Assembly (NCBI GenBank): GCA_029582265.1
Contig: CM055823.1
Span: forward strand, 5,766,001 to 5,830,000
Direction of reading: 5' to 3'
DNA from: Zoroaster sp. YZ-2022
Lineage: Eukaryota > Echinodermata > Asteroidea > Forcipulatida > Zoroasteridae
DNA length: 64,000 nt
Shown here: one piece after another, positions 49,501 to 62,160 of the stretch
How the letters are laid out: each line of letters opens with the position of its first letter
Numbering within the stretch: the stretch's first letter is position 1
The notes under the pieces: generated by a model
Databases searched by the model: none
Seen by the model: only the letters and a program-made list of their open reading frames with translations
What the model was told of the DNA's origin: nothing
Program-made: the position numbers and the translations under genes

Positions 49501-49927
49501 TACTGGGTTTGTACAGACTATTTAATTACATTAACTGACTGAAACGTTTGTGCGCAGGCACTGTTTCATGTGAATGGTCGGATTCTTCCACCACCCACCT
49601 TTTTAAAATGTTTTTCCTTCAGTGGTAATTTAGTTTTTAATACATGAATTGTGCATGTATAAAAGCTATAGATTTTCATTAATTTAACAGATTTTATGAC
49701 ACAGTCTGTAATTTATAGTTTGATGAAATTCTTGCGTCGGGTGATAAACAATTGATTTTAATTTTGCCCTACACCGACGTGTGTTTAGTACTGTATACTC
49801 AGTGAGCAATTACATTATTTGATTGCTCACAAAATTTCTTATTAATGTTAAAAAGAAAATGTATCCCAAATGTTACTATTACGCCCTATTGAGATCCAGA
49901 CTGATATATCAGTAGAAAGTTTATCCG

Positions 49928-49939
49928 TGACGTCACGTG
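49928..49939. promoter_or_regulatory. Overlapping CRE and E-box
   Basis: TGACGTCACGTG combines a perfect CRE palindrome with CACGTG. It lies about 100-150 bp before the predicted first exon of the plus-strand transcript. Confidence 0.4.
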
Positions 49940-50639
49940 CTTTGTGTGTGAAAAACCACACACTCACACATTTAAGTTCACAGTCTTAATTTAGGTACGA
50001 TTTGAGAACTCCTCAAATGGTTGTGTGAACAATTATGTGTGTGTGTTGACGATAAGCAATCTGGCTTAAGGATTACCCATGATAGTTTGCGACTTCCTTC
50101 ACAAAATCGTGTGGATTGTACCGGTGGGTACGAGCGAAGTAAGAACTAGGCCTACCCCTAGGCCCTGGGGACGCGGTTGCCAAAAAAAGAGATCATCGTA
50201 CTTTAGACAGGTTCCAGTTGTCTCTGTGCATGCATTGCACGGCGAGAGTCAGGTCACTAGACTACAACGCAACGTTGTTCAAATTTGGCGCTCTGAGTGT
50301 AAACTGCAGAACAGACACACGAGCGGACGGAATTGTCAATATTATCCATCGACAAACATCGAGCTAATAAGTCTACGAAAACCATCCTCACCGAAAGTAT
50401 CTATTGGGTAAGTACTCATACTTAATTAGTTTTTTAAATTGGGAAAAATTATCAATCGAATTTTAAAATGTTGGCCGTTGCACGATACGAATTTGGTTCA
50501 ATGACTTGCGAGAACCGTTATTCGCCATCCAGTATCGTGGCCGTGTAGTGTATCGCCGTTGGTGTACTAAATCTGAAAGTTTTTACTGTCGTACCTTTTC
50601 TACAAAAACATTATACTTTTACAGACAAACGTAATATAT

Positions 50640-52560
50640 TAATTGTTGGAGAGAATGTCAAACCCACCCGCCACATGTGCACAATGTATGTGTACAAAAC
50701 AGCCAACAGCTCACTGGATGTGCATACATTTTCCTCTTTTAAAAGACAGTCTGTGATATTTCATTATTTGTCATATTTTGATAGAAAAGTGCCAGTTATA
50801 TTCATCATCAATTTTCCAAATTATTATGGTATAATGGTATAACATGATGGCACCAGCTCATCTTAACTTCATGGACCCTGTGTCATTAGAAAGTGTGGGC
50901 GTTTAAGTTGTACCGTCATTGTATGGTAGCCATTTTATACCTCTGGCATCAGCTCTCTTGGTATTGACCACGGTTGGAAAAAATGTTGTATCCAACCACC
51001 ACTTTTTAAGCTGTTTTTTAAAATGTTTTTGCAGTTAAAATGATTCAAAGTTCAATATAATGGACATAACATAACACCTTAAACGAGTATCTGGAGGTCT
51101 CCTTTACGGTAGTTATTGGAATAAAAAATACTACCAAAATAATTCCATTGATGGCTTGCATCCATTTTAGACCATGATTTCTACTTCAAAACGTATTTTT
51201 GTAAACACTCAAACATTTCATGATTCAAAACAAACAAAATAAAAATTCAACTTTAAAAATTGTTCCTCATATCGTCGCAGTTTTCACGAAGTGACGGATT
51301 GGTAAAACAAAATTTGGAAAATGAGTTTAGTCAATATTTGGAATTAAAATACTGTTATCTTTCATTTCAAGTTTTTGTAAAATTTAAGTCACCTGTGGTT
51401 TTAAGTTTTAAGTTTTCATAAGTGACACAATTAGATCACGCCACACGTGTGTTCTACACTAATGCACGGGAAACGTCAGTTCGTGAAAACTTAACAGTTT
51501 TCACGAAGTGACTGTTTGGATTATATAGTTATTTTCCTCTACAAAACAAATACAGTTAGGTATCATATGAGATTTCAGCTTTCAAACAAAGTAAAAATTA
51601 ATGATCTTCGATATTACAATGTCATCGAAACTGCAGTTTTAAAACTTGACCAACTTCAATCGCTTATATCTCGCAACGTAATTTTACCACAACGTGGACG
51701 AATGTCATTTTGTGAAAACTGCAACGATAATATGTCTCAAGACCGGTCTTGAGACCACTTCCGGTATTTCTGTATTTTAGTACTGAAAATAACCCAAAAT
51801 ATGGCAATTTTCATTGAGAGAAAGTACATTTTAAATCTAAGCCTGGCACAAAACATCCTCAGAAATTTCTGGTTAAGTTTTTTTTTAAATGTATCAGTTG
51901 ATTTTCCTGAGAATCGTGATATAGCATTGCTGGCCCACTGGTCGCACGTTATTATATAAAAAAGACTGGCCACATTGTGGAAATGGAAGGTTCAATATAT
52001 TAAGTTTTGTGAGTTAAAAAAAAAAAAAAACGTTGAGTGAAATTATTTTCGTGTATACATGTATTTGTAAACATCCCAACCCTACTTTTTTTTGCTTGAA
52101 GTTTAATCTAAACAAGGTTTTGTAATCTTTCAACAGAATCTCTGGCTGGCTGGGAATAACATGATAGCTTCAACGGTGTAGCATGCTGCCCTCTTCCTGC
52201 GGCCAATGACCATGACAGCATCAGATGGTGTTGTAGCTTCACTACAGTACGTCAACTTGTTGAGGGATTTCTGTGAAACTTAGTGGTAAGTTTAAGATAT
52301 ATTATGTTAAAGGGAAGGTACACCATTGGTAACGCACGTCCATTTCATTTCATAACTGCTGTCAGGTTGGAAAGAATGGCTTAGCCAACCACTACTTGTG
52401 TACAATGTCTAAGCATGTGTTTTTAGCAGATGACAAAATGGCCAACCTCTCACTGGATGTGCATACATTCATTGCTCAAAATCTCTATCGTGTTTTAAAG
52501 GAAAACCTGTGATATTTGTCATATTTGGATAGACAAGTGGCGGTTGTATTCGACATTCTC
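50640..52560. repeat. Intronic diverged repeat pair
   Basis: 50640-50830 and 52400-52560 share CTCACTGGATGTGCATACAT and TGTGATATTT...GTCATATTT. The spacing and decay suggest an old duplication or a dispersed family. Confidence 0.5.
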
Positions 52561-54118
52561 TCAGTCAGGTTTAGCAAGTTAAAGGGAAGGTATGACATGG
52601 GTATTTTAATGCCAGTAAAGCTGCTTCTACAAGTAGACTTTCTCCTTGAACCAACCAGTCTGGAGTCGAGACTTTAGCAAATAGTTGATACATGGCAACA
52701 TTTTGAAAATGTGCAATCGTCATTTTTTATCAGAAAATTTTACTATTTTAGTTGAGGAAAGGATAATAAATAATTAAAAATTACATACTGTTCATAAAAT
52801 TCATGAGGAGCATGGTTTTACAATAAAAATAAATGACCCAAAATTAATTTATGGTTTGTCCCTTCATAAATTCATGAAGGTACTTTTTCCCTCGGTAAAC
52901 TAAGTTTCAAATGTGGGGAATCAGTTTTTTGGCATGACGTTGCAAGAGTGCAGACATTCAGACATGTGTGATTGTAAATCTGTTAGGAGTTGGAGAAGGA
53001 TTTTGAGTAAGATAAAGCAGAATTGAGTGTATTCATATCAACTGTGTTGCTCTTAAATTACTACTCCCCTACAAATAAAGTAACTATATTTATATAGGCC
53101 TATGTATGCAGGTTTTGCACTTTATCTTAAAAGGGAGAGTACAATGGCACTGAATTTATCTAAACTTGCTTGATGGTTCCAAACATTTTGTCTGACATGT
53201 AGTAATTCTTTTTGAGAATGTGAATTGTGTACACTAGGGTGGACGATCGCAATCGGTAAATGGTTTGAAGATATCGAAATATCGCCGATATTCCAAACAT
53301 CCTGTATAATAATTAGCAGACAGTAATTCTTTTTGAAAATGTGAATTGTATACACTATGATTGCAAAAATAAATTATCATTTATATGTAAGGCAGATGTC
53401 ATCAATTATACATGTACAATTGACATCTGTGAAATCAAGTCAGACCTTCCCTAATGTCGAGCATTGGTCTTCACTGATGAAGGAATAGAATCCAGCCAAG
53501 TTTTATTTACATTTACTGCATGTGATCACCCAAAACCTTAATGTGATTGCAACAAATAAAAACACGGTTAAGCAATGCAGTGAACTACATGTATGTGTAA
53601 AAAAAAAGGCCTAGATGCTTCATGGTCATAATTAATTCAACAAATTAACCCTCCTATTATCAGTGTAGTTCTTTACCAAGTGGACCCATACTTCAAAATG
53701 TCTCAACTGGGACATATTGTGGTACACACCACCTTATCTAATGATTAATGGCATAGCCCAAGGCTCTTCAGAGAGATGAGGTAAACTGAAGCAGCCACCT
53801 GCTTTGTTTCATTGCAAGGCTAACTTGAAATAAACCAGTGCAGTACCTTGCGGTATACATGTACTGTGTGAAGGTCAAAACAGTTTGTTTATGTCCCAGA
53901 GGCATGTTGGGGTATGCATGTACCATTCTTCTGTACAGTATGCAATATTTTGAGGCATGCATACAAAAAGCATTGTATACTTAGAATTTTTTTTTTTTGC
54001 AGCATTTTGGAGACTGCATGTATACAAGGGTTAAAATGAAAGCAAACATCTGAAAGCATTTTTTTTAATGTTCTTGTTAATGAACACAATGAATTTATTC
54101 GAATAATGCCCTACTTAG

Positions 54119-54470
54119 GAGTGTCGTGGCCGAGCGGTCTAGCTTACCGGACTCAAGTTCTGGTGTTAGCAGTAGAATGTGGGTTCGAATCCCAGCCGTG
54201 ACACTTGTGTCCTTGAGCAAGACACTTAACCATAATTGCTTCTCTCCACCCAGGGGTTAAATGGGTACCTGTGAGGGCAGAGTTGGTTGATTAGCCCTAT
54301 ATGCGCTGTAATGGCAGCAATTGAGCTGTATACTCCCCAGGTAGCTGAGATGGTTTCAGGAATGATTTATGAGCCTTATGAGCAGGGGTAATGATATAAT
54401 GCGCCTTGAGCACCACTCAGTTGGTGGATACGTGCGCTATATAAGTCCACACATTATTATTATTTTATTA
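54119..54470 (+). mobile_element. SINE A, full length
   Basis: AGTGTCGTGGCCGAGCGGTC, GGTTCGAATCCCAGCC, the complete body and an (ATT) tail. Confidence 0.9.
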
Positions 54471-55441
54471 CTTACAATCACAAAGATGAAAGTTAGTTTG
54501 AAGAGATTCCAAAAATCACGTATTCCTCAGGTCAGTTGTGAAGCGATTTGTTGATTTAAATGACACTATTATTATTATTATTATTATTCTGGTTTATTAA
54601 AACAATGCATTTGTAGCCCTGAGGCTAAATTGCTACAATGTTTACAATTTAAAAACATTAGGAGTACAAACAATTACTGTAAAAAAAAGTTACCTATATA
54701 GAAAACTACATAAAACACATCTGAAAAAACAACACAATTAATGTAAAAAGATAAAAATTATTTTTGGTTCAAAATACTGACGAAGTAAGGCATCGGACTA
54801 TTTTTATATCTGTTTGTTTTGCACTTAATTACTGAAAGATTGTTACTATTTCTGAGTTGATATTGAACATTGGGGTAACCAATGACGGAATACGTCAGAT
54901 TCTCTCAATTTTTTTGCAAAGTTGAAGCAAAGGTCTTTCAAATGTTGACATGGTTTAGTTGTTGCAACCTACATGTAGTATAGATTTTCCCTTTAGAGAC
55001 TTTTCTTGATAACCACTGTCAAATAAATGCCCAGGCATTAACATCTACCATTAGGTAGATCTATGTTGTTATTTCAAGGAAAAAATCTCGAAACATCTGC
55101 ATGTCTCATTGCTTTTAAGAGTACAATATCAGGGAATAAGAAAATACTTAGTTTTGATGGATTATATACTACTCGAAACAATTGTATAAATCTGTGGTCA
55201 CCAACCATGATAATGAGTTAAAATAAATGTGCAACTTTATCTTTGTACAGATTGTTGAGAGAAATGACTACAATGCAATTTGCTGCCCTGTTTACGCCTG
55301 CAATCAAGGCCTACATAGATGACATCAGTACTGTATAAACAGATTGCAGATCAATGAGGGAAAAAAAGTAAGTTTTCTCATTAAAAACTTGGCCCACATT
55401 TTGAGCATAAAACCCTGCAGTTTCAGTAAAACCCATTTTAA

Positions 55442-55723
55442 CCCTCCTACTACTACAACGGTCAAAATGTTGATACACTTGCCAAGGTATATCTAGTGAA
55501 CTTGAAAGTTGAACACTGTCAAACATTACGTGTAGTAAGTACATTTACAGGTCAAAATGAGTCAACCGTTTTTGACTGGTATTGTTCAGGGTGGTCAAAA
55601 TGACAGTAAAAACCAGTCAAAAATGCCCGTGTGTGCACATTTGGGTCAACAGTCAAAACAGGCAGTTGACTGATTTTGACCTCTGTAGCTAATTCCCCCT
55701 AAAGTGCAGCTAGAGTAGGAGGG
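55442..55723 (+). mobile_element. P1 MITE, intact
   Basis: TTAA at 55438-55441 and 55724-55727; CCCTCCTACTACTACAAC ... AGAGTAGGAGGG. Confidence 0.75.
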
Positions 55724-56504
55724 TTAATAACTTTGTTAAAATCCTGAATGAATGGTTTAGAAAATCTTTTAAATGGTGTAGTCATCACTCACAGAGATTT
55801 TGCAATTTGGCACACAGATTAGACAAAGTAGAATCTTTTCTTAGGAAATACATTTATTTCCAAAATTCAAGGACAGGGTGTCGATGAAGACCAAACATTA
55901 ACATGTATAATAGTTACTCGTAAAATACTTTTAAAAAGTCTTACAAGACCAAATTACAGAGTATACCTTGTTATAATCTAACAGGCATTTACTGATGAGA
56001 TCTAGAATTTGGCAAGTAACTTCTAAATTCAAACATTTAAACATTACAGAACCTTAGCATTAATTTTTGAGAATAAAAAATTCTATGCCTCCCTCTTGTT
56101 AATCTGTCTTAAATTTCATCACAGATCAACGTTGTCGTCAGTTACGTGAAACAGACTCGAATGATATGTACAAATTGCTATATAAGTTTTGCGACACCAC
56201 ACAATTCCTTTAAACATTGCAGTAACACCAAAGTTATTCAAGAATTATTTTTTAAATGAGTTCATTTTGTTGTTTTTTTCCTGTAGGGATGCTTGCCACC
56301 TCCAAGACGAGTCATTTCCTGCTGTAACCTACTGATGACCCAGTCTCAAATATGTTCGCTTCATCTTGGGATACCTACTGCTGACCAACAAGCGATGAAG
56401 GGATCCGCCTAAACAAGCTCGACCCATTCTAATGCGAACTTATCAATGCTCCTTTTTAATTTAATTTAGAATAACATATCATGTGAAATTTTCAGCTTTG
56501 TGTG

Positions 56505-58053
56505 GAATTTATGAAAGAGAACTCTTTCCTAAATTAAAAATGTTAGTAATATAGAATAACCAATCCTCGGCCTTTCACTTGTTAAAAAGTTCATGATGCA
56601 TATATGGAGCAACGTTCTAATGCCTTTTCTGAATTTGAACTGAAAGTAATCAGTGCTGTTAATTTCGTATTGAATAATATAGATATCCTATAAAAGTTTC
56701 CGCTGTTTAAAACCAGGTGACCTATAGTTTGTATAAACACAAGAAGCAGCTGGTCAACCCGCATGAAGCATATGTATCAACATTCTAATGGATTTACTGA
56801 ATTTGAACTGAAAGTAATCAGTGCTGTTAATTTCGTATTGAATAATATAGATATCCTGTAAAAGTTTCTGCTGTTTAAAACCAGGTGTCCTATAGTTTGT
56901 ATAAACACAAGAAGCAGCTGGTCAACCCGCATGAAGCATATGTATCAACATTCTAATGGATTTACTGAATTTGAACTAAAAGTAGTCGATGCCATATAAC
57001 TTTCAATAATAGTGATTTATAACATTGATAAAAATATCTTGTAAAAGTTTCATTTTTGTATGATGCTACATGTAATGTTGAATTTAAGAAAGAGAACTCT
57101 TTCCTAATAGAAAACATTTCGCTTAACAATGTTAGTACTGTAGAATTACCAATGTTACTCTTTTATTGTAAACATCCTGTGAAAGTTTCAAAGTGGCTGG
57201 TCACCCCGCATGTATTTAAGAAAGAAGTCTTCCCTCGGTAGATATTATTTCACAGTACCTTTCAGATAATTCCGTAATGTTTTAAGAAGTACATGTGTGT
57301 TTTGCTTGCTCACAATGATAAAAATATGCTGTCAAAGTTTTAGATTTGTACGATTGTAATGTAAGAAAGAATGCTTTCCTAAATCTTTCAGATAACAATG
57401 TTGTACAAAGTGATGTTCTTGCAAATTTGTTATATGAAGAATGTCAATGCACAATTGAAATGTGGAATTTAAGGAGGAGAACTCTTTCCTAAATTCAAAC
57501 GTCAGTAATGTAGAATTACGAATGCTATGCCTTTCTCTTGTGAACAGAAAGTAACCAGTGCTATACAATGTAAATGTATCTCTTATATATTAACTCAAGA
57601 AGCGGCTGGTAACCCGGCATGAATTTAAGAAAGAGAACTCTTTCCTAAATTCAAATTATATAACATTTCTCTTGGCCAAAGTGGTACATTTCCTCGCTCT
57701 GCTTGATTTAAGAAATTCAAATTATTTCAGTTTTCTTAATGTTAATTATGGAGTCTTAAAAAAAAAAATTTACAGTATGATTGGTAACGTTTTAGATAAT
57801 AATTCTGTAATATTGTACAAGATTGTTTTAAGAAGTGCACGTTTTGCGATACGGAATTTAAGGAAGAGAACTCTTTCCTAAATTCAAATTATTTGACAAA
57901 TGTTAATTGTAGAGAATTACCAATGCTACATGTATGCTTTCTCTGTCTTATTTTACAGAATGATTGCTGTTTCCGATAATGTTGGACCAATTTGTACCTG
58001 GTGAAATTTTCAGCTTGTGTGGAATTTAAGAAAGAGAACTCTTTCCTAAATTC
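56505..58053 (+). repeat. Diverged tandem array with conserved 32-nt palindrome (7-8 copies)
   Basis: Palindrome GAATTTAAGAAAGAGAACTC plus TTTCCTAAATTC. Good copies: 56505-56536, 57080-57108, 57465-57496, 57621-57652, 57854-57885, 58022-58053; weaker: 57357-57385 and 57210-57236. The stem is 15 bp with one mismatch. The flanks share looser words (AAGCAGCTGGTCAACCCGCA, TAGAATTACCAATG). A 175-bp unit is repeated at about 56593 and 56763. Confidence 0.8.
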
Positions 58054-58185
58054 AAATTATTGGTACGTGTCTGGTAATGTTATACGAAATTGTTTTTGCC
58101 AATTTGTTATGTTAAAATTGTACATTTTAAACATTTACTTGGTATGTATGTTAACCCTCGTTATATCTTGTATTCCAGGTACGTA

Positions 58186-58233
58186 ACCCTCTCTTGAAAA
58201 AACATGCTCACGCATGTTTTTTCAAGGGAGGGT
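58186..58233. repeat. 21-bp-stem hairpin, 6-nt loop
   Basis: CCCTCTCTTGAAAAAACATG, loop CTCACG, and CATGTTTTTTCAAGGGAGGG; the only internal mismatch is T against G (wobble in RNA). It lies near the 3' end of the plus transcript. Confidence 0.9.
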
Positions 58234-58471
58234 AGAATTAAGTGGGTGCAGAAGAGCACGATCTGGGCTATCTGTTTGTAAACAATACTCCTGTTTGGTA
58301 GGTTTATCTCTAATGTACAATGTTCTGGGCTATCTCCAAAACCTGTACAAAATCCCCATTGCTTTTATTTGCTGTACTGAGTCTTCAAGATGGAATAAAA
58401 GATTTCTTTATACAATAGAAGTTGCTTTGTTACTGTTATTTATTCAAGTATTGTCTCATATATAATAAAGT

Positions 58472-59500
58472 ACATTACAGTTAATATAATAGATAAGTAA
58501 AGAACATTGTACATTAGAGATAAAACTACTTAAGAACTGCAGGAGCAAATTAGTTAAAGTACATTGTTCACAAACTGAATATTTTAGTTAAACTACATTA
58601 GAGATTGAACTCTGGAACAAATACAAAAAGGTCATCACTGCAGTTAAAGTACATTGTTTACAAACAGATAGAATAAAAAAGTAAGATTGTTGAAACTACT
58701 GCAGGATGCAAGGTATACACAGTTAAATGCATTTTCAAAACAAGATAAAAGTTTTGCTTAGAGTTGATAATTAGAAAAATTGCAGTTGGTGCCCTACGTG
58801 AACTAGCAGGATTTTTCTCAGAAACATGTCATTAGAATTTGACTTTTGGAAACTAAAGTACTGTAAGATGATGACAGTTTTGTACTGTTTTTTTTTTAAT
58901 TTTTACATTTTCAAAATATGAGAATACAACCATATCAAAATCAGAAATCAATATAAAACTACTTGCTTTACAAAAATCATAGTTAATGGCCTGTGTTAAA
59001 ATGGCCTTAGAATAAAAGGACATTACAGTTAATATAATAGATAAGTAAAGAAAGAACATTGTACATTAGAGATAAAACTACTTAAGAACTGCAGGAGCAA
59101 ATTAGTTAAAGTACATTGTTAAACAAATATAATAAAAAGTCAGGTTGCTGAAAAAGTTCTGGAGACAAAATAGTTAAATTACATTGTTTGCTTTTGAGTT
59201 GATGATACAAATTGCAATTAGTACATTGTTTACAAACAGATAGAATAAATAGTAGGATTGCTGAACTACTGGAGACAAAATGGTTAAAATACATTGTTTA
59301 CAAACAAATAGAATACAAATTGTGCCTAGTTAGTGGCGCCTACATGAACTAGCAGGATCTTTATCAAAAACATGTCATTTTGGAAAGTACTCTAAGATGA
59401 TGAGATAGTTTACTGTTAGGTTTTTTTTCTTCAAAATGTCAGAATACAAATCAAAACCAGAAATCAATATAAAACTACTTGTTGCTTGCAAATTGTACAC
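58472..59500. repeat. Two diverged tandem copies of about 550 bp
   Basis: 58472-58570 and 59021-59119 are nearly identical (ACTTAAGAACTGCAGGAGCA). GAACTAGCAGGAT and AACATGTCATT recur at 58800 and 59345. Inner sub-repeats contain ACATTGTTTACAAACAGATA. Confidence 0.8.
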
Positions 59501-59548
59501 TAACAAAAACTGTAATCTACCTCTCATTACATCATTTATGAAACTTAC

Positions 59549-61671
59549 CCGCATCAAAGACTCTCAAAGGAAGACCATGCCAACTCTTCCTTTTCGTATT
59601 TCCTTGAGATGCACATGAGATGGGTTCAAGTCTACTGTTCATTGCATTCACACACTGTATTCTCCTTAAGATTCCAAGAAGACAGGAGCAATCAGTTTGT
59701 ATTTCTCAACACTAGAATAGAGGAGGTTTAGTCTGTTGTAGGGCACCATACGTCTCAAAATTATCTTGGGATCAGGAACTCTGTTGATCTGCACTTCATC
59801 ATACGCCAACACTTGCTACATGTATGCATTTCCTGAAGAAGCACATGAGATGGATTTTAGTCTATAGTCTGTTTCATTCACACGTTGTATTCTCCTTAAG
59901 ATCCCAAGAGTAGAGGTGGTTTAATCTCCTCAAGGTTGTAGAGCATCATCCGTCTCACGCTTATCTTGTAATGCAGGATTGATGATCAACAGCAAATCCA
60001 CACTACGGTCAAAAAGAAATAAACAAAGTAAATATACACAACATTATTTTCCACACAGGCGTCGCCATCACAACCACAAATATTAAAAATGTGGGGGAGG
60101 GGGAATCCCCATCATCTATAACATCAAAGAAGATTTAAAGGTAAATAATTGGACACTTGTCACTTCACTGGATGAAATGTTGGTCTGCATGAAATATTAT
60201 ACAATGTACCTTCATTAATGAATCTACACAGAAACCAATCTGTGAAGACTCAAAGGAAGACCATGCCAACTCTGGGGTTTTTTTACGGGTGAAATGGGAA
60301 TTTTTTTTTTCATAACAGGCGAGAGAGGACAATGTTTTTATAACAATTCAGGCAGAATTACAATCTAAAAATAGTTTTGCCCCAGGTGCTATTGTTCTTA
60401 AGAAAAAGTGAAATTATTTCCCTCGTCCTAAAAAGTTGTGAAAACATCAAGATTGAAAATTTATATTTTCTTCCAAATATTTAGCTGACACTTTTAGAGG
60501 TTTATTGTTTAACCCCCTAGGTATTTTTGCTATGAACCATCCCAAAATCCATCAACATGCAGTAAAAAGGTACCCCCAATTGTTGGACTTGGATGGAATT
60601 CGTACAGTAGCAAATGCAAAGCATCTAAGGCTTAGCTATACACAATCCTGAATCCAACAAAAACAGCCGGTGGAGTTTGATGTACACACAGCATCATAAT
60701 AATAATAATAATGTGTGGATTTATATAGCGCACGTATCCACCAACTAAGTGGTGCTCAAGGCGCATTATATTATTATCCCTGCTCATAAGGCTCATAAGG
60801 CTCATAAATCATTCCTGAAACCATCTCAGCTCTCTGGGGAGTATACAGCTCAATTGCTGCCATTTCTAGCGCATATAGAGCAAACCAACTCTGCCTTCAC
60901 AGGTACCCATTTAACCCCTGGGTGGAGAGAAGCAATTATGATTAAGTGTCTTGCTCAAGGACACAAGTGTCACGGCCGTGATTCGAACCCACATTATGTT
61001 GCTAACACCAGAACTTGAATCCGGTAAGCTAGACCGCTCGGCCACGACACTCCATAATTCACTGGGCTATACATGTACACTTGTATACACTAAATGTACA
61101 CTAAATGTACACTAAATGTACACTTGTATACATGTACACTGGGCTATACATGTACACTTACTGAATCAAGCAAAATCGGGTGGGTTTTGATGGACTTGGG
61201 GTAGTTACATGTAGGGTTAATGTATATTTTGATATTTTAGAAGAAGTTTTGCAAACAAACAAAAATTACAATAAAGTGGGTCATGAGTATTTGTTAATGC
61301 CTTTGAATATTTTTATTTTTTTTTAACTTTTACACAAAATTACAATTTTTTTAAAATATCAAATACATGTATTATATATGAAAAATATTGCAGAAAAAAC
61401 TTGTTCGAAAGGGATTCAGTCTACATCTTTCAATTTTCAAGTCTCCATCCAATAACATTATTGTCCATATTCTACAATGCTGATTTACACTTACATGGCA
61501 AAACACTGCATCAAGTATCCTTTTCACTCTTCAAGACTAAACTCCTAGAGGACTAACGATGGCTGTCAGCTGCCTCCTAGCTATTGCTTGAGAATTCCTC
61601 ATGGTTAGAGATGTCATGTCAGCTAGCAGTTACAGGTTGCTGGAGGTTGAAACTGCTTGCCGATGCATCAT
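59549..61671 (-). ncRNA. Predicted minus-strand spliced transcript (2 exons seen)
   Basis: Minus exon 61671-61495: acceptor AATTTATAG, donor GCCAT/GTAAGTG. Minus exon 60002-59549: acceptor TTTTTGACCGTAG, donor ATGCGG/GTAAGTTT. The second exon contains two diverged copies of one unit (ATTCTCCTTAAGAT and GCACATGAGATGG on the plus strand at about 59610-59680 and 59840-59910). A small ORF ending DDASASSFNLQQPVTAS is possible in the first exon, but no longer frame supports coding. Downstream exon(s) probably lie in 58470-59330. Confidence 0.4.
60700..61052 (-). mobile_element. SINE A, reverse, full length
   Basis: (ATA)n, ATATAGCGCACGTATCCACC; the head ends in CTCGGCCACGACACTCC. The GGCTCATAA motif is triplicated. 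Confidence 0.9.
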
Positions 61672-61837
61672 CTATAAATTATGAAAAAATATATTTTTAA
61701 TAGTATTAAAGATTGTTGCAAAACAATTTTCAATGTGTTTTCAGGGAATATACATGTAAATGTATTTGGCAGGGAGGGACTTGGAGACAATTAGCTATTC
61801 ATTTGAGGTCTAAATAGTTTCCTGTTTCTATCCCCGT

Positions 61838-61925
61838 CCTACTACTACAAGGGTCAAAATCAGTCAAAATTTTGAAATATTTCCCAAGGTCTATCTAGTG
61901 CACTTAAAAGTCAAACACTATCGCT
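61838..61925 (+). mobile_element. P1 MITE fragment
   Basis: TCCTACTACTACAAGGGTC to GCACTTAAAAGTCAAACAC, then an abrupt change of sequence and base composition. Confidence 0.6.
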
Positions 61926-62039
61926 GCAACCGCGCTTCAGGTAAACCGACGGGATCAGCTATATCCCTCAGGCAACCCTCACAGGACGCGTTCCAGAAAC
62001 GCACCGTCGTCAACCTCAGCCAACGCACCCTCACGCCTA

Positions 62040-62160
62040 TCCAGGGTTGTAGCTACGCCGGTCGGTGCCGGTCGGGTCTAACCGGCACTCCCGCTGGCCG
62101 ACCGGCACCAAACGCAAATTGATGTCTGACCGACCGGCACAAAAATTGTGTGAATATTTC
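62040..62160. repeat. CCGGTCGG-rich repeat
   Basis: GCCGGTCGGTGCCGGTCGGG and its inverse GACCGACCGGCAC; the start of the element that carries the 62598 gene remnant. Confidence 0.5.

Larger units (their letters stand above)
50050..58465 (+). ncRNA. Predicted spliced noncoding transcript, 4 exons
   Basis: Exon 1 ends at 50407 (ATTGG/GTAAGT). Exon 2 is 52137-52285 (TTTCAACAG ... GTG/GTAAGT). Exon 3 is 55251-55367 (TTTGTACAG ... AAA/GTAAGT). Exon 4 starts at 56287 (TTTTCCTGTAG). AATAAA signals are near 58393 and 58464. Three consensus donors and three good acceptors in order make splicing likely. The longest joined ORF from 50079 is 118 codons, crosses into exon 2, and resembles nothing I know; exons 2-4 have stops in all frames. 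5' end and expression are unverified. Confidence 0.5.

Noticed and set aside
50079..50411. 110-codon ORF as a protein gene
   Set aside because: Ends just after a strong splice donor, extends only nine codons after splicing, and has no recognisable domain or hydrophobic pattern.
62040..62122. GC-rich CpG promoter at 62.0 kb
   Set aside because: The CCGGTCGG words are an internal repeat at a transposon border, not a promoter-like mix of sites.
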